Origin: a virus
Direction: 5' to 3' (one strand)
IMG/VR virus record: IMGVR_UViG_3300049927_000163
Coordinates: 1-64,000 of that record
Length of the DNA: 64,000 nt
Numbering within the stretch: the first letter of the stretch is position 1; each line of letters opens with the position of its first letter. The notes under the pieces were generated by a model, which was not told the origin of the DNA, made no database searches, and saw nothing but the letters and a program-made list of their open reading frames with translations. Made by a program: the position numbers and the translations under genes. This document shows positions 38,679 through 47,320 of the stretch, piece after piece.

Positions 38679-39977
38679 TTAAACCACTGTTATGTTTCCG
38701 ACGCTACCATAAACCTGCCAGACTGAAGATGAACCACCAGTTACGCATACTAGTTGCAAGGAATCTCTTATGGCAGTAGATGCAAGAGATCCACCTGTTC
38801 CAGCAGTTGTAGAGCTAGTACCGAAGAAGATTTGTTGTGATGCATTTTGGGAAATCTTCCACCCGAGGGCAATGTTAATACCAGTCACGTTGAATAAGTC
38901 ACCAGCTGTAGAAGAAGCAGGCAAAGTGAGCGTTAGCAATGTGCCCTTATTACAGATATATCCATGACTTGCAACAACTGATTGATCTGCAGTAATCACT
39001 GACCAAGTTAGGCCACCTGCTGCTGGAGCAGAGCTTACCCAGTTCGTTCCGTCACTCGTCATGACATTGCCAGATGTTGAAGGCACTGCATAAGTTTCTG
39101 TTGAAGCCACCCAATTCGTTCCATCGGCCACGATAATTTTACGTATGGTTGCGCTCGCATTGGGGAACGTTGGCGTCGAAGCCACCCAATTCGTACCGTC
39201 CGCCACTAAGACCTTAGATGTGCCTGTAGCGACTGAGGGGTATGTTGCGGTCGAAAAACTTGGCGCTGCTGAGGCATTGGATTGTAGTACGTTACCTGTT
39301 GTACCAGGACCTGCAAGGATAGCTGGTATACCTGTGTTACCTGTTGTAAGTAGACCGTTATTTCCTGTAGCGAGGCCTGAAATTACACTTGTTGCAGAAG
39401 AGTATAGTATCTGATTGACAGTAGTAGTTGCAGGATAGGTTGCAGTTGTTGCCACCCAGTTTGTTCCATCTGCTCGAAGGATTGTTCCGGTACCTGTAGC
39501 GACTGAGGGGTATGTTGCGGTCGAATAGGTAGGATCGGCAGAAGCACCACCGGATTGTAAGACTTGGCCTGTGCTACCTGCTGCCGTTGCAACTACTGCA
39601 CTTGTAGCTTGACCAATGACTACGCCATGGTTCGTTAATGTAGTAGCTGAAGGAGGTCCAGAAACGTTGATTGTAGCAGTTCCTCCAAGAGATACTGGAG
39701 AACCTGACACTGATACATTAGTGCCATTAGAAAGCGTAATTTGGCCAGATCCTGGAAGGGCGCCAGCTGGTATTGCACCAAAAGATGGATCTCCTCCGGT
39801 ATTGCCATTAAGGACTTGATTTGTTAGTCCTGCTGTAAGAGAAGTAATAGCATTAGTTGTTGATCCTACAAGAACTGCATGATTTGTTACAGGAAGACCT
39901 GAGAATGTAGAAACTCCATCAAATCTCATAATCCCAGGAGTTGTCAAATTTAAACTATTTGCCGGTGTGCCTACCAT
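38679..39977 (-). CDS. Tail fibre/appendage protein, copy 2
   Basis: A 432-residue protein, over 90 percent identical by eye to copy 1 (687-1982), with the same repeats (DGTNWVAS, GQVLQSGGASADP) and the same C-terminal domain ending VYGSVGNITVV. One extra residue lies at the N-terminus (MVGTPANSLN). This copy has the undisturbed 3' end, giving the reference for the HNH insertion in module 1. It is probably a trimeric fibre of the virion. Confidence 0.8.
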   Translation of the reverse strand: MVGTPANSLNLTTPGIMRFDGVSTFSGLPVTNHAVLVGSTTNAITSLTAGLTNQVLNGNTGGDPSFGAIPAGALPGSGQITLSNGTNVSVSGSPVSLGGTATINVSGPPSATTLTNHGVVIGQATSAVVATAAGSTGQVLQSGGASADPTYSTATYPSVATGTGTILRADGTNWVATTATYPATTTVNQILYSSATSVISGLATGNNGLLTTGNTGIPAILAGPGTTGNVLQSNASAAPSFSTATYPSVATGTSKVLVADGTNWVASTPTFPNASATIRKIIVADGTNWVASTETYAVPSTSGNVMTSDGTNWVSSAPAAGGLTWSVITADQSVVASHGYICNKGTLLTLTLPASSTAGDLFNVTGINIALGWKISQNASQQIFFGTSSTTAGTGGSLASTAIRDSLQLVCVTGGSSSVWQVYGSVGNITVV

Positions 39978-39989
39978 ATATTCCCCATA

Positions 39990-40478
39990 TTATGCCATTA
40001 TCCATGTTGCATCGGCTTCAAGTGCCCACCATGTAGAAGAAGCTTCTCGGTATACTAAAATTAGATTGTCTCCTAGAGCAGTGCTTGTAGCTGTTCCGCC
40101 TAGTGATGATGATTCTGCGCCTACTGCGATGAACTGTGAAGCGTCTGCTTGAACGATTATTGCACCCGTGGTAGCACATATTATGCTTACTGTTTGTCCC
40201 TGTGTGGCGCCTCCTGGAAGACTTACTGTTAAAGCCCCAGTACAAAAGTAACCTTCGTTGACTATTGCTCCAAAATCAACTGCTTCATCAAACCAATTCA
40301 TGACTCCAGATGTAGCAGTAATGGTAACGGTGTTACCCGAACCGGAAGTACTTACGGCACCTGAACCAAATACATTAATATTATTAGATGCCGATGTCGC
40401 AGTGCCCGAATTCGTGACAAAATTAATTGGAACGTTGCTTGGTACATTTCCACTTACAGCAATTGAATAACCTGACAT
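39990..40478 (-). CDS. Fibre-associated protein, 162 residues, copy 2
   Basis: A counterpart of 1998-2486, the same length. The first 40 residues and the C-terminal domain (IIVQADASQFIAVGAES, then WWALEADATWIMA) are very similar; the middle stretch SASNNINVFG differs. It is probably a fibre segment or tip protein. Confidence 0.7.
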   Translation of the reverse strand: MSGYSIAVSGNVPSNVPINFVTNSGTATSASNNINVFGSGAVSTSGSGNTVTITATSGVMNWFDEAVDFGAIVNEGYFCTGALTVSLPGGATQGQTVSIICATTGAIIVQADASQFIAVGAESSSLGGTATSTALGDNLILVYREASSTWWALEADATWIMA

Positions 40479-40481
40479 AGC

Positions 40482-40829
40482 TTAACTCGCATAGAAGGTT
40501 GACAGATTCACATACCCAGTGGATGCGGTACCTTTGGCATAAAATTGTGTATTTGCCGAGGTAGCCAGACTAGTAGACGAATAAGCGTTTGCTGATTCAT
40601 CTAATGCGTAGCCTGCACCCGCAGCTAAATCAACATGTCCCTTTACGCCATCCCATGAAATAGTCACAATTACGCCACTATTGTTTACTATTAGTAATGA
40701 CCTTGATGGATTTGTAATTGGAGATGCTACGAGATTCTCGTCAAGAAAAGGCTGAAAAGTGCCATCAAAGGACGCACTATTAATTCTTCGTATTGGTTCG
40801 GGCAGTAATTTCTGATGTAAATCAGGCAT
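40482..40829 (-). CDS. Virion-associated small beta protein, copy 2
   Basis: A counterpart of 2490-2837, also 115 residues. Ends are conserved (LLPEPIRRINSASF, STFYAS) and the SPITNPSR segment is kept, while residues 50-80 have changed. Such a pattern suggests a scaffold with one variable face. The terminator behind the large fibre lies just upstream. Confidence 0.65.
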   Translation of the reverse strand: MPDLHQKLLPEPIRRINSASFDGTFQPFLDENLVASPITNPSRSLLIVNNSGVIVTISWDGVKGHVDLAAGAGYALDESANAYSSTSLATSANTQFYAKGTASTGYVNLSTFYAS

Positions 40830-40841
40830 ATAATTTCCCTT

Positions 40842-40863
40842 AAAAAAGGGGGATTTCTCCCCC
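40842..40863 (-). terminator. Rho-independent terminator after the large fibre gene, copy 2
   Basis: Identical to 2850-2871: minus-strand stem GGGGGAGAAATCCCCC with six T. It separates the 728-residue fibre gene from the 115-residue gene. Confidence 0.8.
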
Positions 40864-40868
40864 TATTA

Positions 40869-43055
40869 TTAATTTTGTCTTACAATGAAATAAGCATATG
40901 TTGACACATCGCCTGTCTGTGTTGATCCAGGTGTACCGACAATTAGAGATGTAACAGTAAAGCTAGTAGCATTGATGATTGTGTATGATAACTCACCAAG
41001 TGTTGTAGATGCCGCTACACCAATTCTCTGTAGGAATATCCTATCAGCAGTTGCAATGTTTGTATTAGCGATTGTCTGAGTACCAGCAGTTAGAACACCT
41101 GTTCCAATAAAGTCAGTTACTGCACCGCCATTCAATTGGAGCTGAGTAGCTACATTACCGAGGATCAAGTTACCATTTACTGTGCAACCTCCTGAACCTG
41201 TATTAATTACGGTTGCGGAAGCCCCTGTAATATTGCCGAGGGTCAAGGTTCGCGCTGCGGCCCCTGTACCGATATTTATGGCTTGAGCCACAGCATTGTT
41301 ACCTACGTTGATTGCACCACCTGAACTATTTAAGCTTAATGCACCAACAGCATCTACAGTCACAGCTGCACCTCCAGAAAGTGCAATTGCACCAGAAAGT
41401 GCGTTACCTATGGTCACTGTTCCAGTAGAAGTACCAGAGTTAATCGCTGTGTTAGAGTTTTGGCTAGCATTGATGTTAACAACGCCCAAGAAGTTCATTG
41501 TTGTTGAACCATCCGCATTTCCCGCGTTCAAGGTCTTAGTACCAGTTCCCGTCAATAGGTTAACTGCCATAGTACCAGCAGCTCTGTTGCCAGTAGCAAT
41601 CGCTGTGGTATGTGTACCTGAGGTTACAGCACCTGTAGCGATGTTAGTAAGTACTTGGCCTAGGGTGACACCACCTGAGTTGACATTGACTGTTTTTACG
41701 CTGTTTGCGTTAGTTGTAGCACCGCCAGTACCAAGATTCAAAGTATCAGTTACCGCAGCTACAACAATTGTTCCACCTGAAACAGTGGTTGTTCTTGAAG
41801 CAGCAGGAGCAATGTTGCAGAAATCTGCTGTAGTCACACGAGTATTGTTACCGATTGCAAGGACACCAGCACCAGCAGTACCAATTCCTGACATGATGTT
41901 TACAGTAGTATTTGCAGCAGAAGCACCGTTTGCTATGTTAATCGTTTGAGATGAAGTATTTATCCCATTTCCAATCGCTAGGGTATTACCATCAACCCCA
42001 TTTCCTAGATTTATGGCCTTCGTCCCATTTCCTGTGGCTAGATTTAGGGTGATAGTCCCTGAAGCGGCATTGCCTGAAAGAATGTTTACGGTTGAGTCTC
42101 CAGCAGAGGCGCCAGCTGCAATATTGATTACTTGTGCACCTGTATTGACCGCGTTACCAATGTTGATTGTCTGGCCAGAAGCTGAAGTGCTACGACCAAG
42201 AGTGATAGTGCCTGTTCCTACAGATCCACCTAGAGTAATGGTACCTGTGGTCATTGCGTTACCGATTGTGACTGAACCAGCGGTTTGTGTATTTCCGAGC
42301 ACGATAGTATTAGCTCCAGAGCCTCCAACTGTGATTACACGGGCTGTTGTTCCTATACCTAGGTTAACTGCGCCTGCATCGTTATCAGAACCAAGGCCAA
42401 GTGTTGTACCAGCAGTCTTAACATTGATAGAGCCATTAAATGTTGCAAGGCCTGTTTGAGTTTGGGTACCAACTACTATGAGGTTATCGTCTAGCGTAGT
42501 GACACCTGTTACATCAAGAGTACCAGGAAGATCAACGTTTGATGTCCATGCTGGTGCTGTTGCGCCTGCGTTTACTTGAAGAACTTGACGTGCAGTACCA
42601 AGAGCAAGTTTAGAAAGTGTTGTTGAACCAGAAGCGTATAACGTATCGCCAGTTGTATAAGATGTTTGACCTGTTCCACCGTCTGCCGCAGTAATTGCAG
42701 AAGAAAAAGATATTGTTCCTGAAGCAGTTAGATCTGTAAATGTTGCAGCGGCTGGGGTTGTTCCACCAATTATTCCAGGTGCAGCCATGATAGATGCAAT
42801 ATTAGAAGGCACTAAAGCAAGATTAGTAGCAGCTTTCGCAGCAGCTTCACCATTTGTAGCAATTTCTAAGATACCAGCTTGGCTAGTTGATGCAGCAGGT
42901 GCACCGAAAGTAATTAAACCAGCTACACCCTGTGGTGATACGGCTAGATCGTCTCTAGTTCCTGCAATTGTTTCGGATACAGTTGCGAATTCTACACTAC
43001 CAAATCTGGATGTAGATGCTTTTGGTACGCCTAAATAGGCTAATGGACTTGACAT
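40869..43055 (-). CDS. Large repetitive tail fibre/tailspike-like protein, copy 2
   Basis: A 728-residue protein with the same plan as 2877-5066. The N-terminal anchor differs (MSSPLAYLGVPKASTSRFGS, then GGTGQTSYTTGDTLYASGST). The repeat array (GTITLG, INIGNA, TVNILSG) is shared, and the C-terminal tip is nearly identical (VIVGTPGSTQTG-type end, YFIVRQN). A start 12 codons upstream exists, but ATG 43055 has a clear GGAGAG sequence and aligns with the module 1 start. It is likely the receptor-binding fibre of the second unit. Confidence 0.8.
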   Translation of the reverse strand: MSSPLAYLGVPKASTSRFGSVEFATVSETIAGTRDDLAVSPQGVAGLITFGAPAASTSQAGILEIATNGEAAAKAATNLALVPSNIASIMAAPGIIGGTTPAAATFTDLTASGTISFSSAITAADGGTGQTSYTTGDTLYASGSTTLSKLALGTARQVLQVNAGATAPAWTSNVDLPGTLDVTGVTTLDDNLIVVGTQTQTGLATFNGSINVKTAGTTLGLGSDNDAGAVNLGIGTTARVITVGGSGANTIVLGNTQTAGSVTIGNAMTTGTITLGGSVGTGTITLGRSTSASGQTINIGNAVNTGAQVINIAAGASAGDSTVNILSGNAASGTITLNLATGNGTKAINLGNGVDGNTLAIGNGINTSSQTINIANGASAANTTVNIMSGIGTAGAGVLAIGNNTRVTTADFCNIAPAASRTTTVSGGTIVVAAVTDTLNLGTGGATTNANSVKTVNVNSGGVTLGQVLTNIATGAVTSGTHTTAIATGNRAAGTMAVNLLTGTGTKTLNAGNADGSTTMNFLGVVNINASQNSNTAINSGTSTGTVTIGNALSGAIALSGGAAVTVDAVGALSLNSSGGAINVGNNAVAQAINIGTGAAARTLTLGNITGASATVINTGSGGCTVNGNLILGNVATQLQLNGGAVTDFIGTGVLTAGTQTIANTNIATADRIFLQRIGVAASTTLGELSYTIINATSFTVTSLIVGTPGSTQTGDVSTYAYFIVRQN

Positions 43056-43079
43056 AAGTTGGCTCTCCGTTATACATTT

Positions 43080-43100
43080 TCTCGATGGCAATCGAGTCTT
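43080..43100 (-). promoter_or_regulatory. Leader hairpin upstream of the fibre gene
   Basis: The palindrome ACTCGATTGCCATCGAG lies in the leader, followed by a GGAGAGCC ribosome-binding site. The same hairpin plus the same GGAGAGCC occurs upstream of the module 2 scaffold gene (55264-55283). It is absent from module 1. An RNA-processing or translational control element is likely. Confidence 0.5.
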
Positions 43101-43122
43101 TATTTTAATTCCCCTATACTGG

Positions 43123-43151
43123 TTGAAAATTAATTTACGAAATGATATTGT
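43123..43151 (+). promoter_or_regulatory. Promoter of the 43.2-43.9 kb plus-strand island
   Basis: TTGAAA, a 17-base spacer and TATTGT precede the zinc-ribbon gene. The position and spacing are the same as at 5101-5129 in module 1. Confidence 0.5.
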
Positions 43152-43160
43152 CTAAGCTAA

Positions 43161-43400
43161 ATGGACTGTTGCATGAAATGTATAGAATGTGGTAAGATTG
43201 GTCCCGACACTAATTGGAAATACTGTTCTAGGGCGTGTAAGTGTAAAGGGATAGCTAAATTACCAAGAGGCGACCACAAACAAACTTACATGATTTGTCT
43301 TGAATGTGGTGGTAAATATTGCGTGGTGAATTCACGTGTGAAAAAGACAAAGTTTTGTTCTAAAAGCTGTCTTATGAAAAACACTAGGAAGAAAAAATAA
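43161..43400 (+). CDS. Small double zinc-ribbon protein, paralogue
   Basis: A 79-residue paralogue of 5174-5419. The cysteine pairs CIECG and CSRAC precede the shared linker (KLPRGDHKQTYMIC), then CLECG and CSKSC. The start could be the upstream ATG or one four codons later. It occupies the same position divergent from a large fibre gene, so the pair may serve both phage units in the same way. Nucleic-acid binding is likely. Confidence 0.68.
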   Translation: MDCCMKCIECGKIGPDTNWKYCSRACKCKGIAKLPRGDHKQTYMICLECGGKYCVVNSRVKKTKFCSKSCLMKNTRKKK

Positions 43401-43651
43401 TGGAAAAGATTGATATATTATTATGGGTCGTCGCCGGTGGATTAGGTGCGCAATTCAGCTTGTTAATTTTTATGTGGGGATCACTCAATAGACAAATAGA
43501 ATTCGTAAATTCGTCCTTATCATTGAGAATAGAAAAATTAGATGAAAAAATGACGGATATTGACCGTAGACTTTGTAGGCTTGAAGGTGCTTTTTCCGCT
43601 AAAGATTGTTGCAAATTAAATGATAATTCACAGATGAGGAAGGCTGAATAA
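43400..43651 (+). CDS. Membrane-anchored coiled-coil protein, lysis candidate
   Basis: An 83-residue protein: a hydrophobic N-terminal segment (ILLWVVAGGLGAQFSLLIFM), then a coiled coil (LRIEKLDEKMTDIDRRLCRL) and a Cys pair in the tail. It resembles accessory lysis proteins by shape, with the holin or spanin role unproven. It abuts the next similar gene with one-base overlap (TAATG). Confidence 0.5.
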   Translation: MEKIDILLWVVAGGLGAQFSLLIFMWGSLNRQIEFVNSSLSLRIEKLDEKMTDIDRRLCRLEGAFSAKDCCKLNDNSQMRKAE

Positions 43652-43866
43652 TGGATTGGAATCAAACATTTACTATTTTAATATCTCTTTTTGGTCTAAT
43701 TTTATGGGTGTTAAGAGAAATGAAATCAGATAAAGCAAGTGTATCTGCAAGTATAGAAAAACTTTCAGAAGAGATAAAAAAAGAATCACGGGATTTTCAC
43801 GGAAGACTTTCTACCTTAGAAGAAAAATATATACAAATGATGCAAAGATTTATGGAGAGGAAATAA
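43651..43866 (+). CDS. Second membrane-anchored coiled-coil protein, lysis candidate
   Basis: A 71-residue protein that has a membrane helix (FTILISLFGLILWVLREM) followed by a long charged helix (SIEKLSEEIKKESRDFHGRL, then STLEEKYIQMM). The same plan as its neighbour suggests duplicates or partners. No endolysin is recognised nearby. Confidence 0.5.
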   Translation: MDWNQTFTILISLFGLILWVLREMKSDKASVSASIEKLSEEIKKESRDFHGRLSTLEEKYIQMMQRFMERK

Positions 43867-43867
43867 T

Positions 43868-43936
43868 ATGTATACTATTTCAATGTTTATCTGTATATAT
43901 ATAATACTTAGGGATTTAGCGAAGAATTTACGTTAA
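43868..43936 (+). CDS. Tiny hydrophobic peptide at convergent junction
   Basis: A 22-codon frame (YTISMFICIYIILRDLAKNL) with one membrane segment. It overlaps the stop of the convergent ejection gene by 4 bases and follows the coiled-coil gene by one base. The same type of frame lies at 6617-6673 and 23278-23370. Confidence 0.35.
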   Translation: MYTISMFICIYIILRDLAKNLR

Positions 43937-46275
43937 TTTTCATCTATCATCTCATTTATAGAATTTGCATTTTTTATAGCTGTTGCCGGATCCAGAGGGC
44001 TTCTGAAAGAACGAAGTATTCTTCTCATCTTTTCTGAAGTAAAAATTGAAGCACCAAACTGTTTTAAAGCTAATCCTGAAACTGCCATGCCAGTTCCAAG
44101 AAGTAAAGATAATTGCGGCCCCAGAACTGCACCTAAAGCTAATTTTGATGGTGTTGATAAAGTATTATAGAACTTATTAAAAATACCCGGTTCCTTAATT
44201 TTTGATGCGGCAAGACTCTTAATGATTCCATCTGACCATTGTTCAATATTTCTTATAAACTGTACTCCATCTACTCCCATAATTTCACTCATTACAGTTT
44301 CGTAACCGGGATCACTTAAAATATCTTTTGCTTTACTCCAATCTATACTGCCATCTTTTGAAACAATAGAATTGAACATATCTTCAACAACTTGTTTTTC
44401 AAGGACTTTGAATAATTTCTTTCCTTGATCTGTCCTTCCAAATGTTTTCTTTGCAATCGAATATCCTTCGGGAGTTCTCATTGCTTTAAGAGTGAAATCT
44501 GGTCGTTCCCCTTTCGTAATTGAAGCGGACACATCCCCAAGCATATTTTGTTCTAAAAGTCTCGTTTGACCTTTAGATGTCAGATTATCGCCTAAATCTA
44601 TGAATTTCTGAGCAGCATTTTTCGCTTTATCAGAAAGGTGAGGAGAAAGATTTTTGAGTGTTTCGGTGGCTTGTTTATGATTCATTCGCCCAATTTGTTC
44701 TACAAGCTGTCTATCAACATCTTGGACATGCGCGCTTTGTTTGCCAAAAACATTTATTAAATTTTCAAGATTAGAAGGATTTAAGAAATCTGCACCTAAA
44801 TTTTCTGGAACTTCTGATTGTCGCAGTTTGCTGATAACATCTTTTCCAAATTTTTTTGCCGTGGCTTTATAAGATTCCTCTGCTTTTTCATAGGCTTGAA
44901 GCACTGCGGGTCTCGAATTTTTAAGAGATGACTTAAATTCTTCCTTAACAGTTCTTTGAAGAGGTCTAAGCCAGTCTTTTACAGAAGGAGAAAGGGTTTC
45001 ATAATTAATGGCATCATTAAGTCTTATAGATAAATCCATAAGTTTATCGGATTTTAATTTATGATTTCCTGATATCATAGAATTATATATAGCTTCAATA
45101 GCTTGTTTATTTCCAGATTGAATTGCGTTTTGTATAGTTTCTATTGTAGGTGAAATTCCAGTTAAATCTTGTATTACATCTTTGACCAAACTTGCAGTTT
45201 GACCATATCCAGTGGGACTAGTTTTTAAACTAGTCAATTTATCGAAAAGTTGTCTAGCCATATTTATAGAATTAACTGGATTAACTTCAATTTTTTCAGC
45301 AGCGGTTCGAACCCCCTTATAAAGAGGCTCAAAAACCTTTCTTTCAGCCATATACTGTGCGGTTGCAGCTTCTTGCACATCTTTCCATGCTTGCTGTGGT
45401 AATTTATCTACTTTTGCCACATCGTCTAGAATAACTGCTCTGTTACCTTTTGCAATTAAATTTTCAGTTTCTCTTGAGGAAAAGTTACCAAAATCAGAGA
45501 GAGCTTCTTTTGAAATTGCAGAGATTCTATTCTTTGAATCTTTTAATATATCATCACTCAGACTTAATGCTTGTTGTTCTAGGGTTTTTGGAACTTGTGA
45601 AGCTTTTCTTTCAATTTCTAAAGCAGTATTTGGTTTTAAAAATCCAGTCAATAGACCGGCGATTAAATCACCCCAATTCTGTGCACCTTCACTAGCACCT
45701 ATCATCTTTAACGTTTCTTTGGCTCCTAAGCCTGCTCCTTCAGCAAGGACTGCTTGAGCGCCAAGAGCTGGATTTAGAGCAAATAAAGGAGCCGTACGAG
45801 TTGCTCTTCGAACTAGTTCTTGTTGAAGTCCGCCTTCTGGAATTTCATTCTGAATAGCGCCAATACTTCCAAGCATCGTAGCGCCGCCCGGAGATACGTA
45901 CTCATCGGACAACTCTTGTAACTCTTGCATGGTAGGCATCTGGCCTTGTTGAATCCTTCCAAGAACATCATGCTGTTGGCCAAATTTCTGTTCTTGTTGA
46001 GCACCTAATACACCTTCAGCTTCTGGAACTCTTTCGTTTATGGGATTTTTAGGTAATCCCATTTGTTCAGCTTGGCTATGTAAGAATGCTTGCATACCTT
46101 TTTCAATAGGATACAATGGTAGACCGAGACCAGCCGTTGCAAGATCAAGTCCGCCTTGTTCTAATCCCCTAACGGTTTGTCTTGCATTAGATACGTCTTT
46201 AGCGGGTTCAAGAACTTTAAATTTCTTCTGTTCTTCTTCTTGCTTTTTTGCTTGTTCTAATATTCTGAAAGCCAT
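43933..46275 (-). CDS. Internal virion/ejection protein (gp16-like position), module 2
   Basis: A 780-residue protein. The N-terminal part has a Lys/Glu-rich helix, then Gly/Ala-rich amphipathic segments (GLDLATAGLGLPLYP, FALNPALGAQAVLAEGAGLG). The large middle is charged and helical (FKSSLKNSRPAVLQAYEKAE), and a hydrophobic stretch lies near the end (LALGAVLGPQLSLLLGTGMA). It is longer than the module 1 protein (504) but in the same place, and the amphipathic segments fit a protein that builds a channel across the envelope during injection. Confidence 0.65.
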   Translation of the reverse strand: MAFRILEQAKKQEEEQKKFKVLEPAKDVSNARQTVRGLEQGGLDLATAGLGLPLYPIEKGMQAFLHSQAEQMGLPKNPINERVPEAEGVLGAQQEQKFGQQHDVLGRIQQGQMPTMQELQELSDEYVSPGGATMLGSIGAIQNEIPEGGLQQELVRRATRTAPLFALNPALGAQAVLAEGAGLGAKETLKMIGASEGAQNWGDLIAGLLTGFLKPNTALEIERKASQVPKTLEQQALSLSDDILKDSKNRISAISKEALSDFGNFSSRETENLIAKGNRAVILDDVAKVDKLPQQAWKDVQEAATAQYMAERKVFEPLYKGVRTAAEKIEVNPVNSINMARQLFDKLTSLKTSPTGYGQTASLVKDVIQDLTGISPTIETIQNAIQSGNKQAIEAIYNSMISGNHKLKSDKLMDLSIRLNDAINYETLSPSVKDWLRPLQRTVKEEFKSSLKNSRPAVLQAYEKAEESYKATAKKFGKDVISKLRQSEVPENLGADFLNPSNLENLINVFGKQSAHVQDVDRQLVEQIGRMNHKQATETLKNLSPHLSDKAKNAAQKFIDLGDNLTSKGQTRLLEQNMLGDVSASITKGERPDFTLKAMRTPEGYSIAKKTFGRTDQGKKLFKVLEKQVVEDMFNSIVSKDGSIDWSKAKDILSDPGYETVMSEIMGVDGVQFIRNIEQWSDGIIKSLAASKIKEPGIFNKFYNTLSTPSKLALGAVLGPQLSLLLGTGMAVSGLALKQFGASIFTSEKMRRILRSFRSPLDPATAIKNANSINEMIDEN

Positions 46276-46276
46276 T

Positions 46277-47320
46277 TTATTCTTTTATCCATTTTGTGCC
46301 GTTAGAACGATATTTTTGTCCCTTATCATCTTCAATAAGCATGCCTTCATTATTCTTGGGAGGTGGCATTTTGTCGACTGAAGAACCCTGCTCTAAAGGT
46401 TTTTCTTGTGAGCTTTGCATTTTATTTCTGTTTTTATATAAAGCATCAATTTCTTCGTTCAACGGCTGGACTGCTTCATCAACTAATTGTTGAAAATTTG
46501 GCGGTAAGTCCAAACCAGCTTTGGCGTAAGAATCAGCCATACTTGAGGAGATATCCCCATAAGCATTTTGTATTTGAGCAATTCTTTTAAAATATTGTGA
46601 AGCTTCCATATTTGCTTCAGTTGTCTTAGAAGGTGACATTGCAATACTTTCAAGCCATTTTAATTTAGCATCAGAGAGTCTAAGACCTTTCATGTTAGTA
46701 AAATTTGTAATTACTTCTTTTGCTTTAGTAGCAAGTATTTGGTCAGATTTACTATAAAATAAAGAAGCCGCTGGAGTAGATTTAAGAGTCCTAGCAACAG
46801 CATTACTGGAACGTTCAGGATCCAAAATTGCGGCATCCAGATCATCCCAAGTTTCTAACATTTCTTTTGCAACACGTCCGCTTTCTTTCGTTTTTGTAAG
46901 ATATTCAACATTTGTTTTTGCCATTTGTTTATTAAAAGGAGTATTCGCGGCGGATCCAACTTTTGGTTGCCCCGCTTGGATGCTTTTAACAGATTCTAAA
47001 ACATCTTTAACAGGAGCTCCTTGTTGGAGAGCTTGAGTCATAAATTGATTAACTCGATTCTGATCCCATTGTTCACCTTCTTTAGGTTGCATTTCAGAAA
47101 GAGTTTTACCTAAAGTTTGAGAACCGAGCTTTTGCTGTTCCATCGCTCTTTGTTCATCGGCAAGTTTTCTTTCTTGTGCGCGCTGTTCCAAAGCTACTTG
47201 AGAAGCTTCTTGCTGTTTTTTTTGGCCGCGTTGCATCAAAGCTTGTCCAAGAGTACCAATACCTTGCTGTATCCCTTTCATTCCCCAAGGATCTTCAGGA
47301 GCATTAAAAGTAATAGCCAT
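46277..47320 (-). CDS. Internal virion/ejection protein (second of trio), module 2
   Basis: A 347-residue protein: MAITFNAPEDPWGMKGIQQG, then a Gln-rich helix (GQKKQQEASQVALEQRAQER), and a mostly helical remainder that ends KYRSNGTKWIKE. It sits between the two other ejection genes, with one-base spacing and overlap. The module 1 counterpart is 8153-9415, and similarity is mainly in composition and order. Confidence 0.62.
   Translation of the reverse strand: MAITFNAPEDPWGMKGIQQGIGTLGQALMQRGQKKQQEASQVALEQRAQERKLADEQRAMEQQKLGSQTLGKTLSEMQPKEGEQWDQNRVNQFMTQALQQGAPVKDVLESVKSIQAGQPKVGSAANTPFNKQMAKTNVEYLTKTKESGRVAKEMLETWDDLDAAILDPERSSNAVARTLKSTPAASLFYSKSDQILATKAKEVITNFTNMKGLRLSDAKLKWLESIAMSPSKTTEANMEASQYFKRIAQIQNAYGDISSSMADSYAKAGLDLPPNFQQLVDEAVQPLNEEIDALYKNRNKMQSSQEKPLEQGSSVDKMPPPKNNEGMLIEDDKGQKYRSNGTKWIKE

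Larger units (their letters stand above)
38679..43055 (-). repeat. Fibre gene cassette, copy 2 (direct repeat with 687-5066)
   Basis: The four fibre genes of module 1 recur here in the same order. Near-identical tracts, such as 40965-41110, alternate with strongly diverged tracts. The flanking plus-strand zinc-ribbon gene and promoter layout are also shared. Confidence 0.9.

Noticed and set aside
43056-43091. Longer N-terminus for the module 2 large fibre
   Set aside because: The extra 12 codons lie in a hairpin leader. The ATG at 43055 has a good RBS and aligns with the module 1 start.
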